Notes: generated from the letters alone by a model not told the origin. 57,089 nucleotides of DNA from Haemophilus haemolyticus M19501 (GCF_000222025.1 NZ_AFQO01000006.1:1-57089); one strand, 5' to 3'; positions 28,787 through 39,279 are shown, numbered from the stretch's first letter. Translations and numbers: made by a program.

Positions 28787-29575
28787 TTACAAAATAGTCA
28801 GGACTTTTTCAATCCCATATTGATAAGCCAGCTTCGCCAGCTCATTTGTTTCCTCCGCACTTGGGATATGTGCGGATAACCCTGCTTCATCACGCGCACC
28901 TTTGTTATGCACACGGATAATTTTTAATGCCACGTCAGGATAATTTCGTAGCAGTTGAGCAACCTTGCTCACTAAATGTTCCGCATCAAAAAAATTCTTT
29001 AAAAAAACTAACCGCACCTCTTCCACTTTATTTAATGGCAACAAGGCAGCTAAATTTTGCAAATTCCGCTCCAGTTTATCGTTTTTTATATGTAAACGTT
29101 CTGGCATCACTTGCTGTGGTACAATGCCTGCTTGATTTTGCCGATCGAAACAGAGTGTTTGCAAGCCTGCACCCTCTCCTTTCAGATCGAATAAAAATTT
29201 ATCAGTGACATCGATTAACGAACGAATACGATCAAACTCAAAAAAGCCACTACTATCCAAATAACAGGTTAATCCTTGTGAACGTAAAGCCTCAAAGAGC
29301 GGCACGAGTTTTTTATGATGGATAGTCGGTTCACCACCTGAAATTGTTACGCCACGAATAAATGGAACCGCCTCCATAACCTGTTCATACAAATACTGCA
29401 AATTAACCAATTTCGCGTTTTCCGTATAACGAGGAATGGTTTCCGGATTATGGCAATACAAGCAATTTAACTTGCAACCTTGCAGAAAAATACTCGAACG
29501 ATTGCCTTGCCCCTCTACATTTGAAAAAGGAATAATCCGATGTAATGGCACAAAAATCTCAGAAAGTGCGGTCAT
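28787..29575 (-). CDS. yjjW: Radical SAM glycyl-radical activase (YjjW family)
   Basis: A 262-residue activating enzyme that uses a [4Fe-4S] cluster and SAM to abstract hydrogen from the Gly of its partner, here YjjI encoded just upstream. The cluster motif CxxxCxxC is at Cys34, Cys38 and Cys41 (QGCKLNCLYCHNPE), preceded by the activase-specific GQGNRSSIFLQG. TISGGEPTIHH near 97-107 is the GGE SAM-binding motif. No extra ferredoxin insert is seen. Its start codon is fused to an uptake signal (ATGACCGCACTT). It follows yjjI by 8 nt. Confidence 0.9.
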   Translation of the reverse strand: MTALSEIFVPLHRIIPFSNVEGQGNRSSIFLQGCKLNCLYCHNPETIPRYTENAKLVNLQYLYEQVMEAVPFIRGVTISGGEPTIHHKKLVPLFEALRSQGLTCYLDSSGFFEFDRIRSLIDVTDKFLFDLKGEGAGLQTLCFDRQNQAGIVPQQVMPERLHIKNDKLERNLQNLAALLPLNKVEEVRLVFLKNFFDAEHLVSKVAQLLRNYPDVALKIIRVHNKGARDEAGLSAHIPSAEETNELAKLAYQYGIEKVLTIL

Positions 29576-29583
29576 TTTTCCAA

Positions 29584-31128
29584 TTATTTTTTAGCAGTGA
29601 CATCTTTTTCATCGCGTAACTGGCGATCAAACACATTAGCACATTCATCCGTACCCGAGCCATACCAGGTTGTATCGCGTAATGCGACTTCGCCTTTACG
29701 GTATTTTTCAACTTCGCTTTTCTTCACCAGATAACCTGTAACACGAATTAAATCTGTATTTTTCAAATAGGTTGTAATGTAGCGATAGCCTAAAGAGAAT
29801 GCACCATCAATAATATCCACCACCGCATCGCAGTGATCCACATAGGTTTGATCAAAGGCGAATAAATCCCCTGTACCAGATGGGAAATATTTATGGAACG
29901 GTGCAGACTGTTTCAAATGCGCAAGTAACGTTGGTTCTTCGCCTACACGAATACGGTGAGCTGGTGCGTTGCGTTTGTCTTCTTCGTGGTTACTTGCGCC
30001 AACTTGCGCATGTAATAAATAACGATTGCCAGTGCGTTCTGCATAAACCCCTTCATGTGCATCAGTGATTTCTTTAAGTTTATCCATAATTGCTGTCGCA
30101 ATTTCATCACCACGAGCACTTTTACCAAAGGTTTCATTTAATCCTTCACATTGCAATAAATGGTTTGCTGCATCTGCCAAGCCCACAATTGCAAACATTC
30201 CCGTAAAATTAGTGCGTTTGATAAAGCCTTCTTTTTCGAGGAATGAACTGTTAAAGAAATTACTTTCTTCCACTACAAATTTGTGTCGTTTATCCATCGT
30301 TGAAAGAGCACATTTCGCCACACGTGGTAATAATTCATTTAGCATTTCATCCGCACTTTTACACGCGCGAGCAATAGTGCCTAGACGTAAACGCGTTAAT
30401 GTGTAAGCACCGCCACATTCAGGCAGTGCGTTATAGCAACTTGCTACGCCATATTCTTCACCTAGATCGGAAATATAGTAAGCATCGTTCGCAAAAGATG
30501 GCTTAGAAACTAATAAACAGGCTTTTGCTGCAAGTTCAGCAAACTCACGGCTCGTTTTAGATTTGTCATAACGAATGGTCATATTCGGTGTTGGCGCTTC
30601 AAGCTCAATCACCGCGCGTAAAATCAAGCGACCCGCTTTCGTATCATAAGGCCCAATATTGGCATGACAGAATGAGTCAGGCACAGTTTTATCGATATGA
30701 TTTAAGAAACGCTTAATTTTTATGTAGTCTTTTTCTTCGTCAGTAATGAACGGTTCGAGCAATACATCAAGACGACCAACATAAACAGGATAAGTCGTAA
30801 TCGATGGCACGTGGGAGTAAAGAATCAATAATCCATCAAGTGCTTCATCAAGATCTTTTGGTGGCGGCAACTCTAAAAATTCGCAGCCTTTTTGGATATA
30901 CACATTGTAATCAGGCAGGATATAACGAGGACGATAAATCGCGTAACCTTCACATAAATCACAAATCATCTGATTCTGTAAAAAGCCCCATTCCTCATCG
31001 GTATAACCAAGCAAATCACGAGGATCAAATAAACGTTCGGCAATATTGCCTAATGTCATTAATTTTTGGTGATAAGTCAGATTATTGGCTTTAACCGTAT
31101 CGAGAATATCTTGAAGTGAAGCTAACAT
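29584..31128 (-). CDS. yjjI: Glycyl-radical enzyme of the YjjI family
   Basis: A 514-residue glycyl-radical protein, close to E. coli YjjI (about 516). The C-terminal radical loop is RVTGYL with the expected radical Gly465; Cys-containing CYNALPECGGAYTLTRLRLG in the centre is a likely active-site region. The substrate is unknown; it is not a canonical pyruvate formate-lyase (about 760 aa). The dedicated activase YjjW follows by 8 nt. A near-consensus CRP site lies 63-84 nt upstream of the start, so expression probably depends on cAMP-CRP; as an oxygen-sensitive radical enzyme it should act in anaerobiosis. Confidence 0.9.
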   Translation of the reverse strand: MLASLQDILDTVKANNLTYHQKLMTLGNIAERLFDPRDLLGYTDEEWGFLQNQMICDLCEGYAIYRPRYILPDYNVYIQKGCEFLELPPPKDLDEALDGLLILYSHVPSITTYPVYVGRLDVLLEPFITDEEKDYIKIKRFLNHIDKTVPDSFCHANIGPYDTKAGRLILRAVIELEAPTPNMTIRYDKSKTSREFAELAAKACLLVSKPSFANDAYYISDLGEEYGVASCYNALPECGGAYTLTRLRLGTIARACKSADEMLNELLPRVAKCALSTMDKRHKFVVEESNFFNSSFLEKEGFIKRTNFTGMFAIVGLADAANHLLQCEGLNETFGKSARGDEIATAIMDKLKEITDAHEGVYAERTGNRYLLHAQVGASNHEEDKRNAPAHRIRVGEEPTLLAHLKQSAPFHKYFPSGTGDLFAFDQTYVDHCDAVVDIIDGAFSLGYRYITTYLKNTDLIRVTGYLVKKSEVEKYRKGEVALRDTTWYGSGTDECANVFDRQLRDEKDVTAKK

Positions 31129-31190
31129 AACGTTCCCCTTTGAAAATGGTTTTGTATTGTACGCAATGGTAACAAAATAGACAATTTTGA

Positions 31191-31212
31191 AAATGTGAGC
31201 GAGATCACATTT
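31191..31212 (-). promoter_or_regulatory. CRP binding site upstream of yjjI-yjjW
   Basis: The core TGTGA-N6-TCACA is perfect (31194-31209), and with flanks 20 of 22 positions match the E. coli CRP consensus. It is centred at 31201.5. A weak -10 (TACCAT, 31167-31172) would put it at about -41, the class II position; a better -10 (TACAAT, 31156-31161) would put it near -52. Confidence 0.8.
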
Positions 31213-31340
31213 TCAGAAATAAAAACTCAAGCAAACGATTAATCATTAAAATAAGAAATATAGAATTTAGATGGTAGAGAGAAAAGGATTTTACTGGCAG
31301 AACAGAAAATATCCGCCAGTTTTAATTTGATTGGCGAATT

Positions 31341-32381
31341 TTAAATATTATCACTTGAATAACACATTTTCTTAACAAAAGGGATTATCTCTTGTAATGC
31401 TTGTTGAATAGAAATTAACCCTAGATTCATTTGAGTCTCTTTTCCCGCAGGTGGGCAAAATGCAAGATGCTTATCTGCATCATTAATGGGTTTCCAGCGT
31501 CTCGGCTGAGAAGAACGACTATTTGGATAAAACCCGATAGTCGGAATATTAAACGCACTACTCAAATGCAATGGTCCTGTAGATCCCGCAATAAATAAAT
31601 CCGCACAAGCCAAAGAATGAGCAAAATCCACTAAACCTTTATTCTTATCGTAAATAACTACACGTGAATCATCCACCAAATTTGCCAATTCATGGGCTTT
31701 TTCACTTTCTCCAGGCCCTGCTGTCAGTACAATATTGCAATCAAACTCAGCTAATAAGCCTTTAATTAAATCTGCATATTGCGCTAAAGAAAGATTCGTT
31801 GCTGAACCACCAGAGCCACTATGCACAAAGATCCATTTTTTATTTGCAGAAAGCCCTAAACTCTCTTGCAAGAAAATTCGTTGATTTTCCACCGCACTTT
31901 TCTCAAAGGTTAAATAAGGCGGTTTAGGTTCAACAACTGGCATATTATGCTTGTGCAAAAAAGCGCGGACTAAATCTTGATTGTATTCCGCTTCCGATTT
32001 TTCAGAACGAGAACGGCGTTGTGTTAGACGGTGATTATAGAGAATTTGAACCCATTTAGTTGCAGGTGCAAGGCGATATTTAATCCCGCTTTTCCAAGCG
32101 AGTTTTCCATTATGGGTATTGGAAAAGAAACTAATCATTCCATCAAATCGCTGCGCTTTGATTTCCTGCACAAGACGTTTAAAATCCGTTTTATCATTTT
32201 TTTTGCTATCAATAATGACATGATCAATAAACGGACAAACTTCCGCTAGAGGCGCTGTGTAACTCGGCACAAGTGCGGTTAATTTTAAAGAAGGATTCGA
32301 TAATTTCAGCATAGCAAAAGCGGGCCATGCTTGCATAAAATCACCTAATTTATCGTTACGAATAACTAAGATCTTTTCCAT
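31341..32381 (-). CDS. Glycosyltransferase family 9 (heptosyltransferase-like), LOS core
   Basis: A 346-residue GT9 protein of the ADP-heptose:LPS heptosyltransferase superfamily, probably acting at the cytoplasmic face on the lipooligosaccharide inner core. Family features: N-terminal ILVIRNDKLGDFMQAWPAF, the HSGSGGSATNLS nucleotide-binding loop near 200, and the C-terminal FIAGSTGPLHLSSAFNIPTIGFYP motif. From memory the Rd gene beside fba (HI0523, orfH) was assigned as heptosyltransferase III; I rest the function on that plus family. GGAGAA lies 5 nt before the ATG at 32381. It is separated from fba by a terminator, so it needs its own promoter or read-through. Confidence 0.82.
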   Translation of the reverse strand: MEKILVIRNDKLGDFMQAWPAFAMLKLSNPSLKLTALVPSYTAPLAEVCPFIDHVIIDSKKNDKTDFKRLVQEIKAQRFDGMISFFSNTHNGKLAWKSGIKYRLAPATKWVQILYNHRLTQRRSRSEKSEAEYNQDLVRAFLHKHNMPVVEPKPPYLTFEKSAVENQRIFLQESLGLSANKKWIFVHSGSGGSATNLSLAQYADLIKGLLAEFDCNIVLTAGPGESEKAHELANLVDDSRVVIYDKNKGLVDFAHSLACADLFIAGSTGPLHLSSAFNIPTIGFYPNSRSSQPRRWKPINDADKHLAFCPPAGKETQMNLGLISIQQALQEIIPFVKKMCYSSDNI

Positions 32382-32403
32382 AATTTCTCCGCTAAAATAA
32401 AAA

Positions 32404-32423
32404 AACCGCACTTGAAAGTGCGG
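32404..32423 (-). terminator. Terminator from abutting inverted uptake signals (after fba)
   Basis: ACCGCACTT (32404-32412) and AAGTGCGGT (32415-32423) are perfect opposed uptake signals with a 2-nt gap, giving about an 8-bp stem with a 4-nt loop; on the minus strand T7 follows. Confidence 0.85.
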
Positions 32424-32448
32424 TCGTATTTTATGTTATTTTTGTGGA

Positions 32449-33528
<1,080 letters not shown>

Positions 33529-33592
33529 ACTTGTGTTTCCTTTTTATGTTTAGCGGGACAAACCCACAATTGGAGAATTTTTTTGACTTTTT

Positions 33593-33625
33593 ATTGATGG
33601 CGATATTTTAATGCTCGCCATCAAT
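33593..33625 (-). other. Stem-loop in the pgk-fba intergenic region
   Basis: An 11-bp perfect inverted repeat, ATTGATGGCGA (33593-33603) with TCGCCATCAAT (33615-33625), encloses an 11-nt loop. There is no T-tract on either side, so it is more likely an mRNA-stabilising or processing structure than a terminator. Confidence 0.75.
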
Positions 33626-33647
33626 ATGTCACATAGGAAAAGTGCGG

Positions 33648-34808
33648 TTAGTTTTTCGCACGTTTTTCAAGAATTTCTACTGCTGGTAATACTTTGCCTT
33701 CTACGAATTCTAAGAACGCGCCGCCACCAGTTGAAATGTAAGAGATCTTGTCTGCAATACCGAATAAATCGATAGCCGCTAATGTATCACCGCCCCCTGC
33801 GATAGAGAATGCATCGCTGTTTGCAATCGCGCGAGAAATGATTTCAGTCCCTTTACGGAAGTTAGGGAATTCAAACACGCCAACTGGACCATTCCATAAA
33901 ACGGTTTTTGCATTTTTGATGATTTCTGCTAATTGTTCTGCAGATTTATCACCGATATCGAAGATAGATTCATCATCTTTTACTTCAGTGACTGATTTTT
34001 CTGTTGCTGCTGCAGTTTCAGTGAACTCCAAACCAACACGTACATCAACTGGCACAGGAATATCTGTGCTTGCTGCTAATTCTTTCGCGACTGGGATTAA
34101 ATCAGCTTCATGTAAAGACTTACCTACATTGTGACCTGCTGCCGCAATGAAAGTATTTGCAATACCACCGCCCACAATAATTTGGTCAGCGATTTTTGAA
34201 AGAGAATTTAATACCTCTAATTTAGTGGAAACTTTAGAACCACCAACAATAGCCACCATTGGACGAGCAGGTTCTTTTAATGCTTTACCTAATGCATCTA
34301 ATTCAGCGGCTAATAATGGACCTGCACAAGCGATTGGTGCAAATTCTGCGACGCCGTAAGTTGATGCTTGCGCACGGTGAGCGGTACCAAACGCATCCAT
34401 TACAAATACATCACAAAGTGAGGCATATTTTTTACCTAATTCAGGATCGTTTTTCTTTTCACCTTTGTTCACGCGTACGTTTTCTAAAACAACAATTTCG
34501 CCTTCTTTAACATCTACGCCGTTTAAATAGTCTTGTTCTAAACGAACATTAAAACCTGCGTCTTTTAAGTAATCAACAACTGGTTGTAAAGAATCTTCTG
34601 GTTTGAATTCACCTTCAGTTGGACGACCTAAGTGAGAAGTTACCATCACTTTTGCGCCTTTTTCTAAGGCTAATTTTAAAGTAGGAATGGTCGCACGAAT
34701 ACGCGCATCTGAGGTCACTTTGCCATCTTTTACTGGCACATTAAGATCCGCACGGATAAATACACGTTTACCGGCTAAATCTAAATCGGTCATTTTGATT
34801 ACTGACAT
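33648..34808 (-). CDS. pgk: Phosphoglycerate kinase
   Basis: A 386-residue monomeric kinase of glycolysis making ATP from 1,3-bisphosphoglycerate (E. coli 387 aa). Signatures: [17 protein letters not shown] near 15-31, [13 protein letters not shown] near 54-66, [17 protein letters not shown] near 183-199, and [13 protein letters not shown] plus [14 protein letters not shown] at the C-terminus. It heads the pgk-fba transcript. Upstream is a TATAAT -10 (34855-34860) with a CRP/FNR-like site centred about 40 bp before the predicted start of transcription. Confidence 0.98.
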   Translation of the reverse strand: MSVIKMTDLDLAGKRVFIRADLNVPVKDGKVTSDARIRATIPTLKLALEKGAKVMVTSHLGRPTEGEFKPEDSLQPVVDYLKDAGFNVRLEQDYLNGVDVKEGEIVVLENVRVNKGEKKNDPELGKKYASLCDVFVMDAFGTAHRAQASTYGVAEFAPIACAGPLLAAELDALGKALKEPARPMVAIVGGSKVSTKLEVLNSLSKIADQIIVGGGIANTFIAAAGHNVGKSLHEADLIPVAKELAASTDIPVPVDVRVGLEFTETAAATEKSVTEVKDDESIFDIGDKSAEQLAEIIKNAKTVLWNGPVGVFEFPNFRKGTEIISRAIANSDAFSIAGGGDTLAAIDLFGIADKISYISTGGGAFLEFVEGKVLPAVEILEKRAKN

Positions 34809-34854
34809 AATCTATCCTCTTGTTAAGTTAAAATTAAAATTGAAAACTTTTCGT

Positions 34855-34895
34855 ATTATACCTACTTCGCGCTAGGTTGTAACGATTTAGATCAA
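34855..34895 (-). promoter_or_regulatory. pgk promoter with CRP/FNR-like site
   Basis: On the minus strand a consensus -10 TATAAT (34855-34860) has a weak -35 (TTACAA, 16-bp spacer). Overlapping upstream is TTGAT-CTAA-ATCGT (34882-34895), 8 of 10 matches to the FNR consensus and 11 of 16 to the CRP core, centred near -41 from the expected start, the class II activator position. Confidence 0.55.
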
Positions 34896-34903
34896 AGAAA
34901 TTC

Positions 34904-35686
34904 TTATTTGCCTTGGCAATTCATTACCTGCCATTTTTTATCATAACAAATAAATAATTCGTTTCGACTTGCACCTAAATAAGCATTTTTTAATTGTGGA
35001 TTATGTTGTTTCATCCAACGAAAAAGTTCATTACGGCTTAAATTTTGATTCGGTAATTTTAATGAGCTAAATAATTCCTGCTCCTTAGCAAAATATTGCT
35101 GGGCAGAATCAAATGCACAGCTGCCGTGTTTTTCCCATTCGCCTTGTAATAATTGTTCACCTGGTGAGATAGCCAAATATCGTGCTAATAAATCTTTTGG
35201 CAAGGCTGGTAAATCGCCCTTACAAAAACGTGGATGATCCGTCACTGAAAGGGCATTTGCATTTTGAGGCCACAGCCCATGAACGACCCAACCTAAAGCG
35301 CGGTTATTTCCACATTGATATTGAGCGGAAGAAGGCAACTGATTACCATATTTTTCACGCTGAATATCACAAAATCCAGGCGACCAAGATAATGCCAACA
35401 TATAATAATCGACAGGCGCCTTTGCATTTTGCCCGATAGGATCATCGCGCATAATCACATCATAATTGGCAAAAACATTCGGATTTTTCACCGCACTTTT
35501 TTCAATATCCGTCCGCTTTGTCTCAAATTGAGGCTCAGATTTAGGCGCCGATGCTTTTATTTGCTTCGTCTGCTCAATTACGGGAGAAGATGATTGATTT
35601 TTAGTTTTGGTTGAATCGGTAAAATACTGCCAAATTGCTAATACAACGAGGACAATAAGCGAAAGGGTGGAAGTGAATTTTTTCAT
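34904..35686 (-). CDS. rna: Ribonuclease I (RNase T2 family)
   Basis: A 260-residue T2-family endoribonuclease. Both catalytic blocks are present: CAS1 HGLWPQN (His136) and CAS2 EWEKHGSCAF (Glu183, His187). The N-terminus (MKKFTSTLSLIVLVVLAIWQ) is a hydrophobic segment with no clear cleavage site, so it may be a membrane anchor with a periplasmic catalytic domain. A Ser/Thr/Lys-rich linker (about 24-65) follows. It is divergent from the ferredoxin gene. An uptake signal is coded within the linker at 35491-35499. Confidence 0.9.
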   Translation of the reverse strand: MKKFTSTLSLIVLVVLAIWQYFTDSTKTKNQSSSPVIEQTKQIKASAPKSEPQFETKRTDIEKSAVKNPNVFANYDVIMRDDPIGQNAKAPVDYYMLALSWSPGFCDIQREKYGNQLPSSAQYQCGNNRALGWVVHGLWPQNANALSVTDHPRFCKGDLPALPKDLLARYLAISPGEQLLQGEWEKHGSCAFDSAQQYFAKEQELFSSLKLPNQNLSRNELFRWMKQHNPQLKNAYLGASRNELFICYDKKWQVMNCQGK

Positions 35687-35730
35687 AAATTTTGTTTAGT
35701 TTTTGTCAATCAAGTTTTTGTCGGCTATAA

Positions 35731-36024
<294 letters not shown>

Positions 36025-36166
36025 TTTTTAAAGCAACTGAAATATGACTTATTATCTTCTAAAAGAGTGCGGTTAATTTTGAGCTTATTTTTATTATCAT
36101 AAAACTGAAATTTTCCACCGCACTTTTATCTATAAAAAGAACTACATTGAGTTACTTTTCTTCACA

Positions 36167-37387
36167 TTATCCCGCTACGGCTGGTAAATATCCCCATTGA
36201 ATTAAAAATGGAATGACCATAATCACCACGCCAATCAATAACGCAAACACCAAAGCAAAATTACCGCCAGCAACACGATATGGCAATGTTGGATTTTCAA
36301 TACGTGTACGCCATGCCAAGCCAATTGGTAAAATTAAGCAATAGAAAGCACACAACAAACCAGCGTAACTTAATGCAGTAATAAATCCTTCAGGATAAAA
36401 CAATGCAAATACAAGTGGCGGTAAAAATGCGGCAATGGTTAATACAACGCGATTATTTGGCAAATGATAGCGTTTGAATAAATCACCTAAGCCTTCAAAC
36501 ACACCAAGCATTACGCCTAAGAATGAAGTAATTAACGCAAGTGATGAGAACACGCGAACCACCTCCCCCATAAAATGAGAACCTGTAATTTCACGTGTTG
36601 CATTCACTAATCCATTTAGCGTTGGGTCGGCTTGTAAAATGCGCACAAATTCACTTTGACTTAATACACCATGAGTTGCTAACTGCCATACAAGGTAAGC
36701 GGCTAATGGAATAGCAGTACCAATCAAAATAGCACGACGAAATTTTTCAACACTTCCACCTAAGTAGCTATTTACACTCGCCATAATGACGTGGAAACCG
36801 AAAGAGGTGAAAAATATCGGTGCCGCAGAAACTACAAAAGCATAATCCAAAGGCAATGCCATTAAATTATCTGTTGCTACTTTTGGAAGCATCATAAATA
36901 GCACAAAAGCAAAGGCGACTAACTTACCAATAAATAACACGCGAGTTAAACCGTCCACGCCTTTCGTTCCTACAACCACAAAAGAACCTAATACAACAGT
37001 GAAGATAATAATCGCCGTTTTAAGCGACATCGCTTCCATTCCAAACGCAGTTGGCAAGCCTGAAAGCAAAGATCCACCACCAGTAATATAGGCGGCAGAA
37101 AGCGCATAAAGTAAAATTAACAAACTCAATGTTGCTAAAATTCGTCCAGGAACCCCAAAATATTTTTCAGCGAGCGTGGCGACACCATCATCCAACTGCT
37201 CCGCTGTTTGATACACTTCTACAAACAACAATCCACTGTAAACCAACAAAGCCCACAATCCCACGAGCAATAACACGGTATAACCAAATCCCATTCCCGC
37301 TGATGTAAGCGGCATAGCAAGCATACCTGCTCCAATGGTTGTGCCTGCAATAATCAGTGCACTCCCAAATGTTTTATTCTGTAACAT
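36167..37387 (-). CDS. tyrP: Tyrosine-specific permease TyrP (HAAAP family)
   Basis: A 406-residue inner-membrane aromatic amino acid permease (E. coli TyrP 403 aa). The N-terminal TFGSALIIAGTTIGAGMLAMPLTSAGMGFG is the family substrate/ion-binding segment; eleven or so hydrophobic helices follow, and FTSFGFHVIMASVNSYLGG near 195-213 is also characteristic. From memory H. influenzae has two such genes, so the paralogue number is left open. It is followed at the left by the convergent ferredoxin gene. No TyrR box was recognised in the short (36 nt) gap to tdk. Confidence 0.92.
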   Translation of the reverse strand: MLQNKTFGSALIIAGTTIGAGMLAMPLTSAGMGFGYTVLLLVGLWALLVYSGLLFVEVYQTAEQLDDGVATLAEKYFGVPGRILATLSLLILLYALSAAYITGGGSLLSGLPTAFGMEAMSLKTAIIIFTVVLGSFVVVGTKGVDGLTRVLFIGKLVAFAFVLFMMLPKVATDNLMALPLDYAFVVSAAPIFFTSFGFHVIMASVNSYLGGSVEKFRRAILIGTAIPLAAYLVWQLATHGVLSQSEFVRILQADPTLNGLVNATREITGSHFMGEVVRVFSSLALITSFLGVMLGVFEGLGDLFKRYHLPNNRVVLTIAAFLPPLVFALFYPEGFITALSYAGLLCAFYCLILPIGLAWRTRIENPTLPYRVAGGNFALVFALLIGVVIMVIPFLIQWGYLPAVAG

Positions 37388-37423
37388 AAAATTATCCTTA
37401 TAGTGTTGTGTTTGAAAACTAAT

Positions 37424-38005
37424 TTAAAGTTGACCGCACTTTTCTTTATAGTGTAAACGGCAAACAGAAAGGTAAGAGTCATTGCCCCCAATTTGAATTT
37501 GCGCGCCTTCTTTAATAACCTCACCTTGATCATTTAAGCGCAAAACAAAGTTAGCCTTGCGGCCACAATAACAAATTGTTTTTAATTCTTCGAGTTGATC
37601 CGCCCAAGCCAGTAAATATTTACTTCCTTCAAAAAGCTCCGCTTGAAAATCTGTACGCAAGCCATAACAAAGCACAGGAATTTTGAGTTTATCGACGACA
37701 TCGCTCAACTGGTAAACTTGTTGCTTGCTAAGAAATTGAGCTTCATCCACCAACACACAATGCACTTTTTCTTTTTTTAAATGCTCATTAATTTCATCAA
37801 ACAAATTGGTTTCCGAGCGAAATAAAAAGGCATCTTGTGAAATGCCAATACGCGATGTGACTTTCCCCACGCCAAAACGATCATCAATCGCAGCCGTATA
37901 AACTAATGTGTTCATATCACGCTCACGATAGTTATAGGAAGATTGTAGCAACGTCGTTGATTTTCCGGCGTTCATTGTCGAGTAATAAAAATAGAGTTTC
38001 GCCAT
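37424..38005 (-). CDS. tdk: Thymidine kinase
   Basis: A 193-residue type II thymidine kinase for pyrimidine salvage. Walker A is [12 protein letters not shown] at 9-20, the catalytic Glu lies in [13 protein letters not shown] near 86-98, and the zinc-ribbon lasso shows [12 protein letters not shown] with a second pair in [10 protein letters not shown] near the C-terminus. AAGGA lies about 6 nt upstream of the ATG. Immediately upstream, and only 4-5 nt from that ribosome site, begins an array of hairpins (38020-38131), so its translation could be controlled by leader structure. Confidence 0.96.
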   Translation of the reverse strand: MAKLYFYYSTMNAGKSTTLLQSSYNYRERDMNTLVYTAAIDDRFGVGKVTSRIGISQDAFLFRSETNLFDEINEHLKKEKVHCVLVDEAQFLSKQQVYQLSDVVDKLKIPVLCYGLRTDFQAELFEGSKYLLAWADQLEELKTICYCGRKANFVLRLNDQGEVIKEGAQIQIGGNDSYLSVCRLHYKEKCGQL

Positions 38006-38019
38006 TTTTTTCCTTCATA

Positions 38020-38131
38020 CCTAGGGTAGGTATACCCTAGGTTCATTTCAGTGTTATCCCTTTGGGATAAAGTGATTGTTCCCCGAAAGGTAAGCTTATT
38101 ACTATAATTAGCTGTGGATATACCTACCCAC
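38020..38131 (-). other. Nested hairpin array upstream of tdk
   Basis: In the tsaD-tdk gap I see three local hairpins: 9-bp CCTAGGGTA/TACCCTAGG (38020-38041), 7-bp TTATCCC/GGGATAA (38054-38070) and a 4-bp GTGG/CCAC (38114-38131). In addition GGGTAGGTATA (38024-38034) is the exact reverse complement of 38119-38129, so the outer hairpins can be replaced by an 11-bp long-range stem. No T-tract follows. It could be a leader switch or a palindromic repeat element. Confidence 0.6.
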
Positions 38132-38146
38132 GATAAAACATAAACA

Positions 38147-39175
38147 TTAAATCGCTTCCAATTCCGTCATTGCCCAACGAGGCTTAACATCAATAGCCAG
38201 ATCGCTATGCTGACCTTGCTTTAAACGTAAAAAACCTGTGTAAGCAATCATCGCACCATTATCTGTACAAAATTGAGGTTGAGGATAAAACACTTCGCCA
38301 CCTAAATTTTGCATTAAGTGCGCAAGCGTTTCTCGGAGTTTTTTATTTGCACTTACCCCTCCCGCAATCACTAAACGTTTATAACCTGTTTCTTTCAATG
38401 CACGCTTACATTTAATGGCAAGAGTATCCACCACCGCATCTTGGAAAGCATAAGCAATATCCGATTTAGTTTGTTCTGTTAGTTCACCCTCGTTTTTAAT
38501 CGCTTGATTAATCGTATTTGCGGCAAACGTTTTTAAACCAGAAAAGCTAAAATCAAGGCCTGCACGATCTGTCATTGGGCGTGGAAATGTGAAACGATTT
38601 GGCGTGCCTTTTTCCGCTAAACGAGAAAGTGCCGCACCACCTGGATAATCTAGTCCAAGTAATTTTGCTGTTTTATCAAAGGCCTCACCTGCTGCATCAT
38701 CAATGGATTCGCCAATTACTTCGTATTTTCCTACGCCATCTACACGCACTAATTGAGTGTGACCACCCGATACCAACAAAGCAACAAAAGGAAAGTGTGG
38801 TGAATTTTCATCAAGCATTGGCGCAAGTAAATGCCCTTCCATATGATGAACACCAATCGCAGGAACATTCCACGCATAGGCTAAAGAACGCGCAATCGTA
38901 GCACCGACGAGCAGTGCACCGACAAGCCCTGGGCCACTCGTATAAGCCACGCCATCAATATCGCTCGCCGTTAACTTAGCTTCTTCTAACGCAGCTTTAA
39001 TGAGAGGAGCTGTTTTACGAATATGATCGCGCGATGCTAATTCAGGAACAACACCACCATAATCTGCATGCAGGGCAATTTGAGTATAAAGTTGATTAGC
39101 AATTAACCCTTTTTCTTCATCATAAATCGCCACGCCCGTTTCATCACACGAGGTTTCAATGCCTAAGATTTTCAT
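38147..39175 (-). CDS. tsaD: tRNA N6-adenosine threonylcarbamoyltransferase TsaD
   Basis: A 342-residue TsaD/Kae1/Gcp protein. It transfers the threonylcarbamoyl group from TC-AMP to A37 of ANN-decoding tRNAs, in complex with TsaB and TsaE (not here). The metal-binding His pair is His111 and His115 ([12 protein letters not shown]); [13 protein letters not shown] at 5-17 and [10 protein letters not shown] near 133-142 belong to the ASKHA fold. It was long misannotated as a glycoprotease. It is divergent from rpsU, as in E. coli. TrmO in this window methylates the same nucleotide in tRNA-Thr. Confidence 0.97.
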   Translation of the reverse strand: MKILGIETSCDETGVAIYDEEKGLIANQLYTQIALHADYGGVVPELASRDHIRKTAPLIKAALEEAKLTASDIDGVAYTSGPGLVGALLVGATIARSLAYAWNVPAIGVHHMEGHLLAPMLDENSPHFPFVALLVSGGHTQLVRVDGVGKYEVIGESIDDAAGEAFDKTAKLLGLDYPGGAALSRLAEKGTPNRFTFPRPMTDRAGLDFSFSGLKTFAANTINQAIKNEGELTEQTKSDIAYAFQDAVVDTLAIKCKRALKETGYKRLVIAGGVSANKKLRETLAHLMQNLGGEVFYPQPQFCTDNGAMIAYTGFLRLKQGQHSDLAIDVKPRWAMTELEAI

Positions 39176-39279
39176 TGATTTTCTTAATTTATTACCTAAA
39201 ATGTTGCGCGATTTTACCCTGTTTAAGCGGTTTTAACCAGTTGAAACCACAAATATTAAGGTGAATTGGCATTCTTTCC

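Noticed and set aside
36066..36125. Terminator between the ferredoxin gene and tyrP from two uptake signals
   Set aside because: The left signal is one base off and the two are over 40 bp apart; a stem is possible but not convincing as a terminator.
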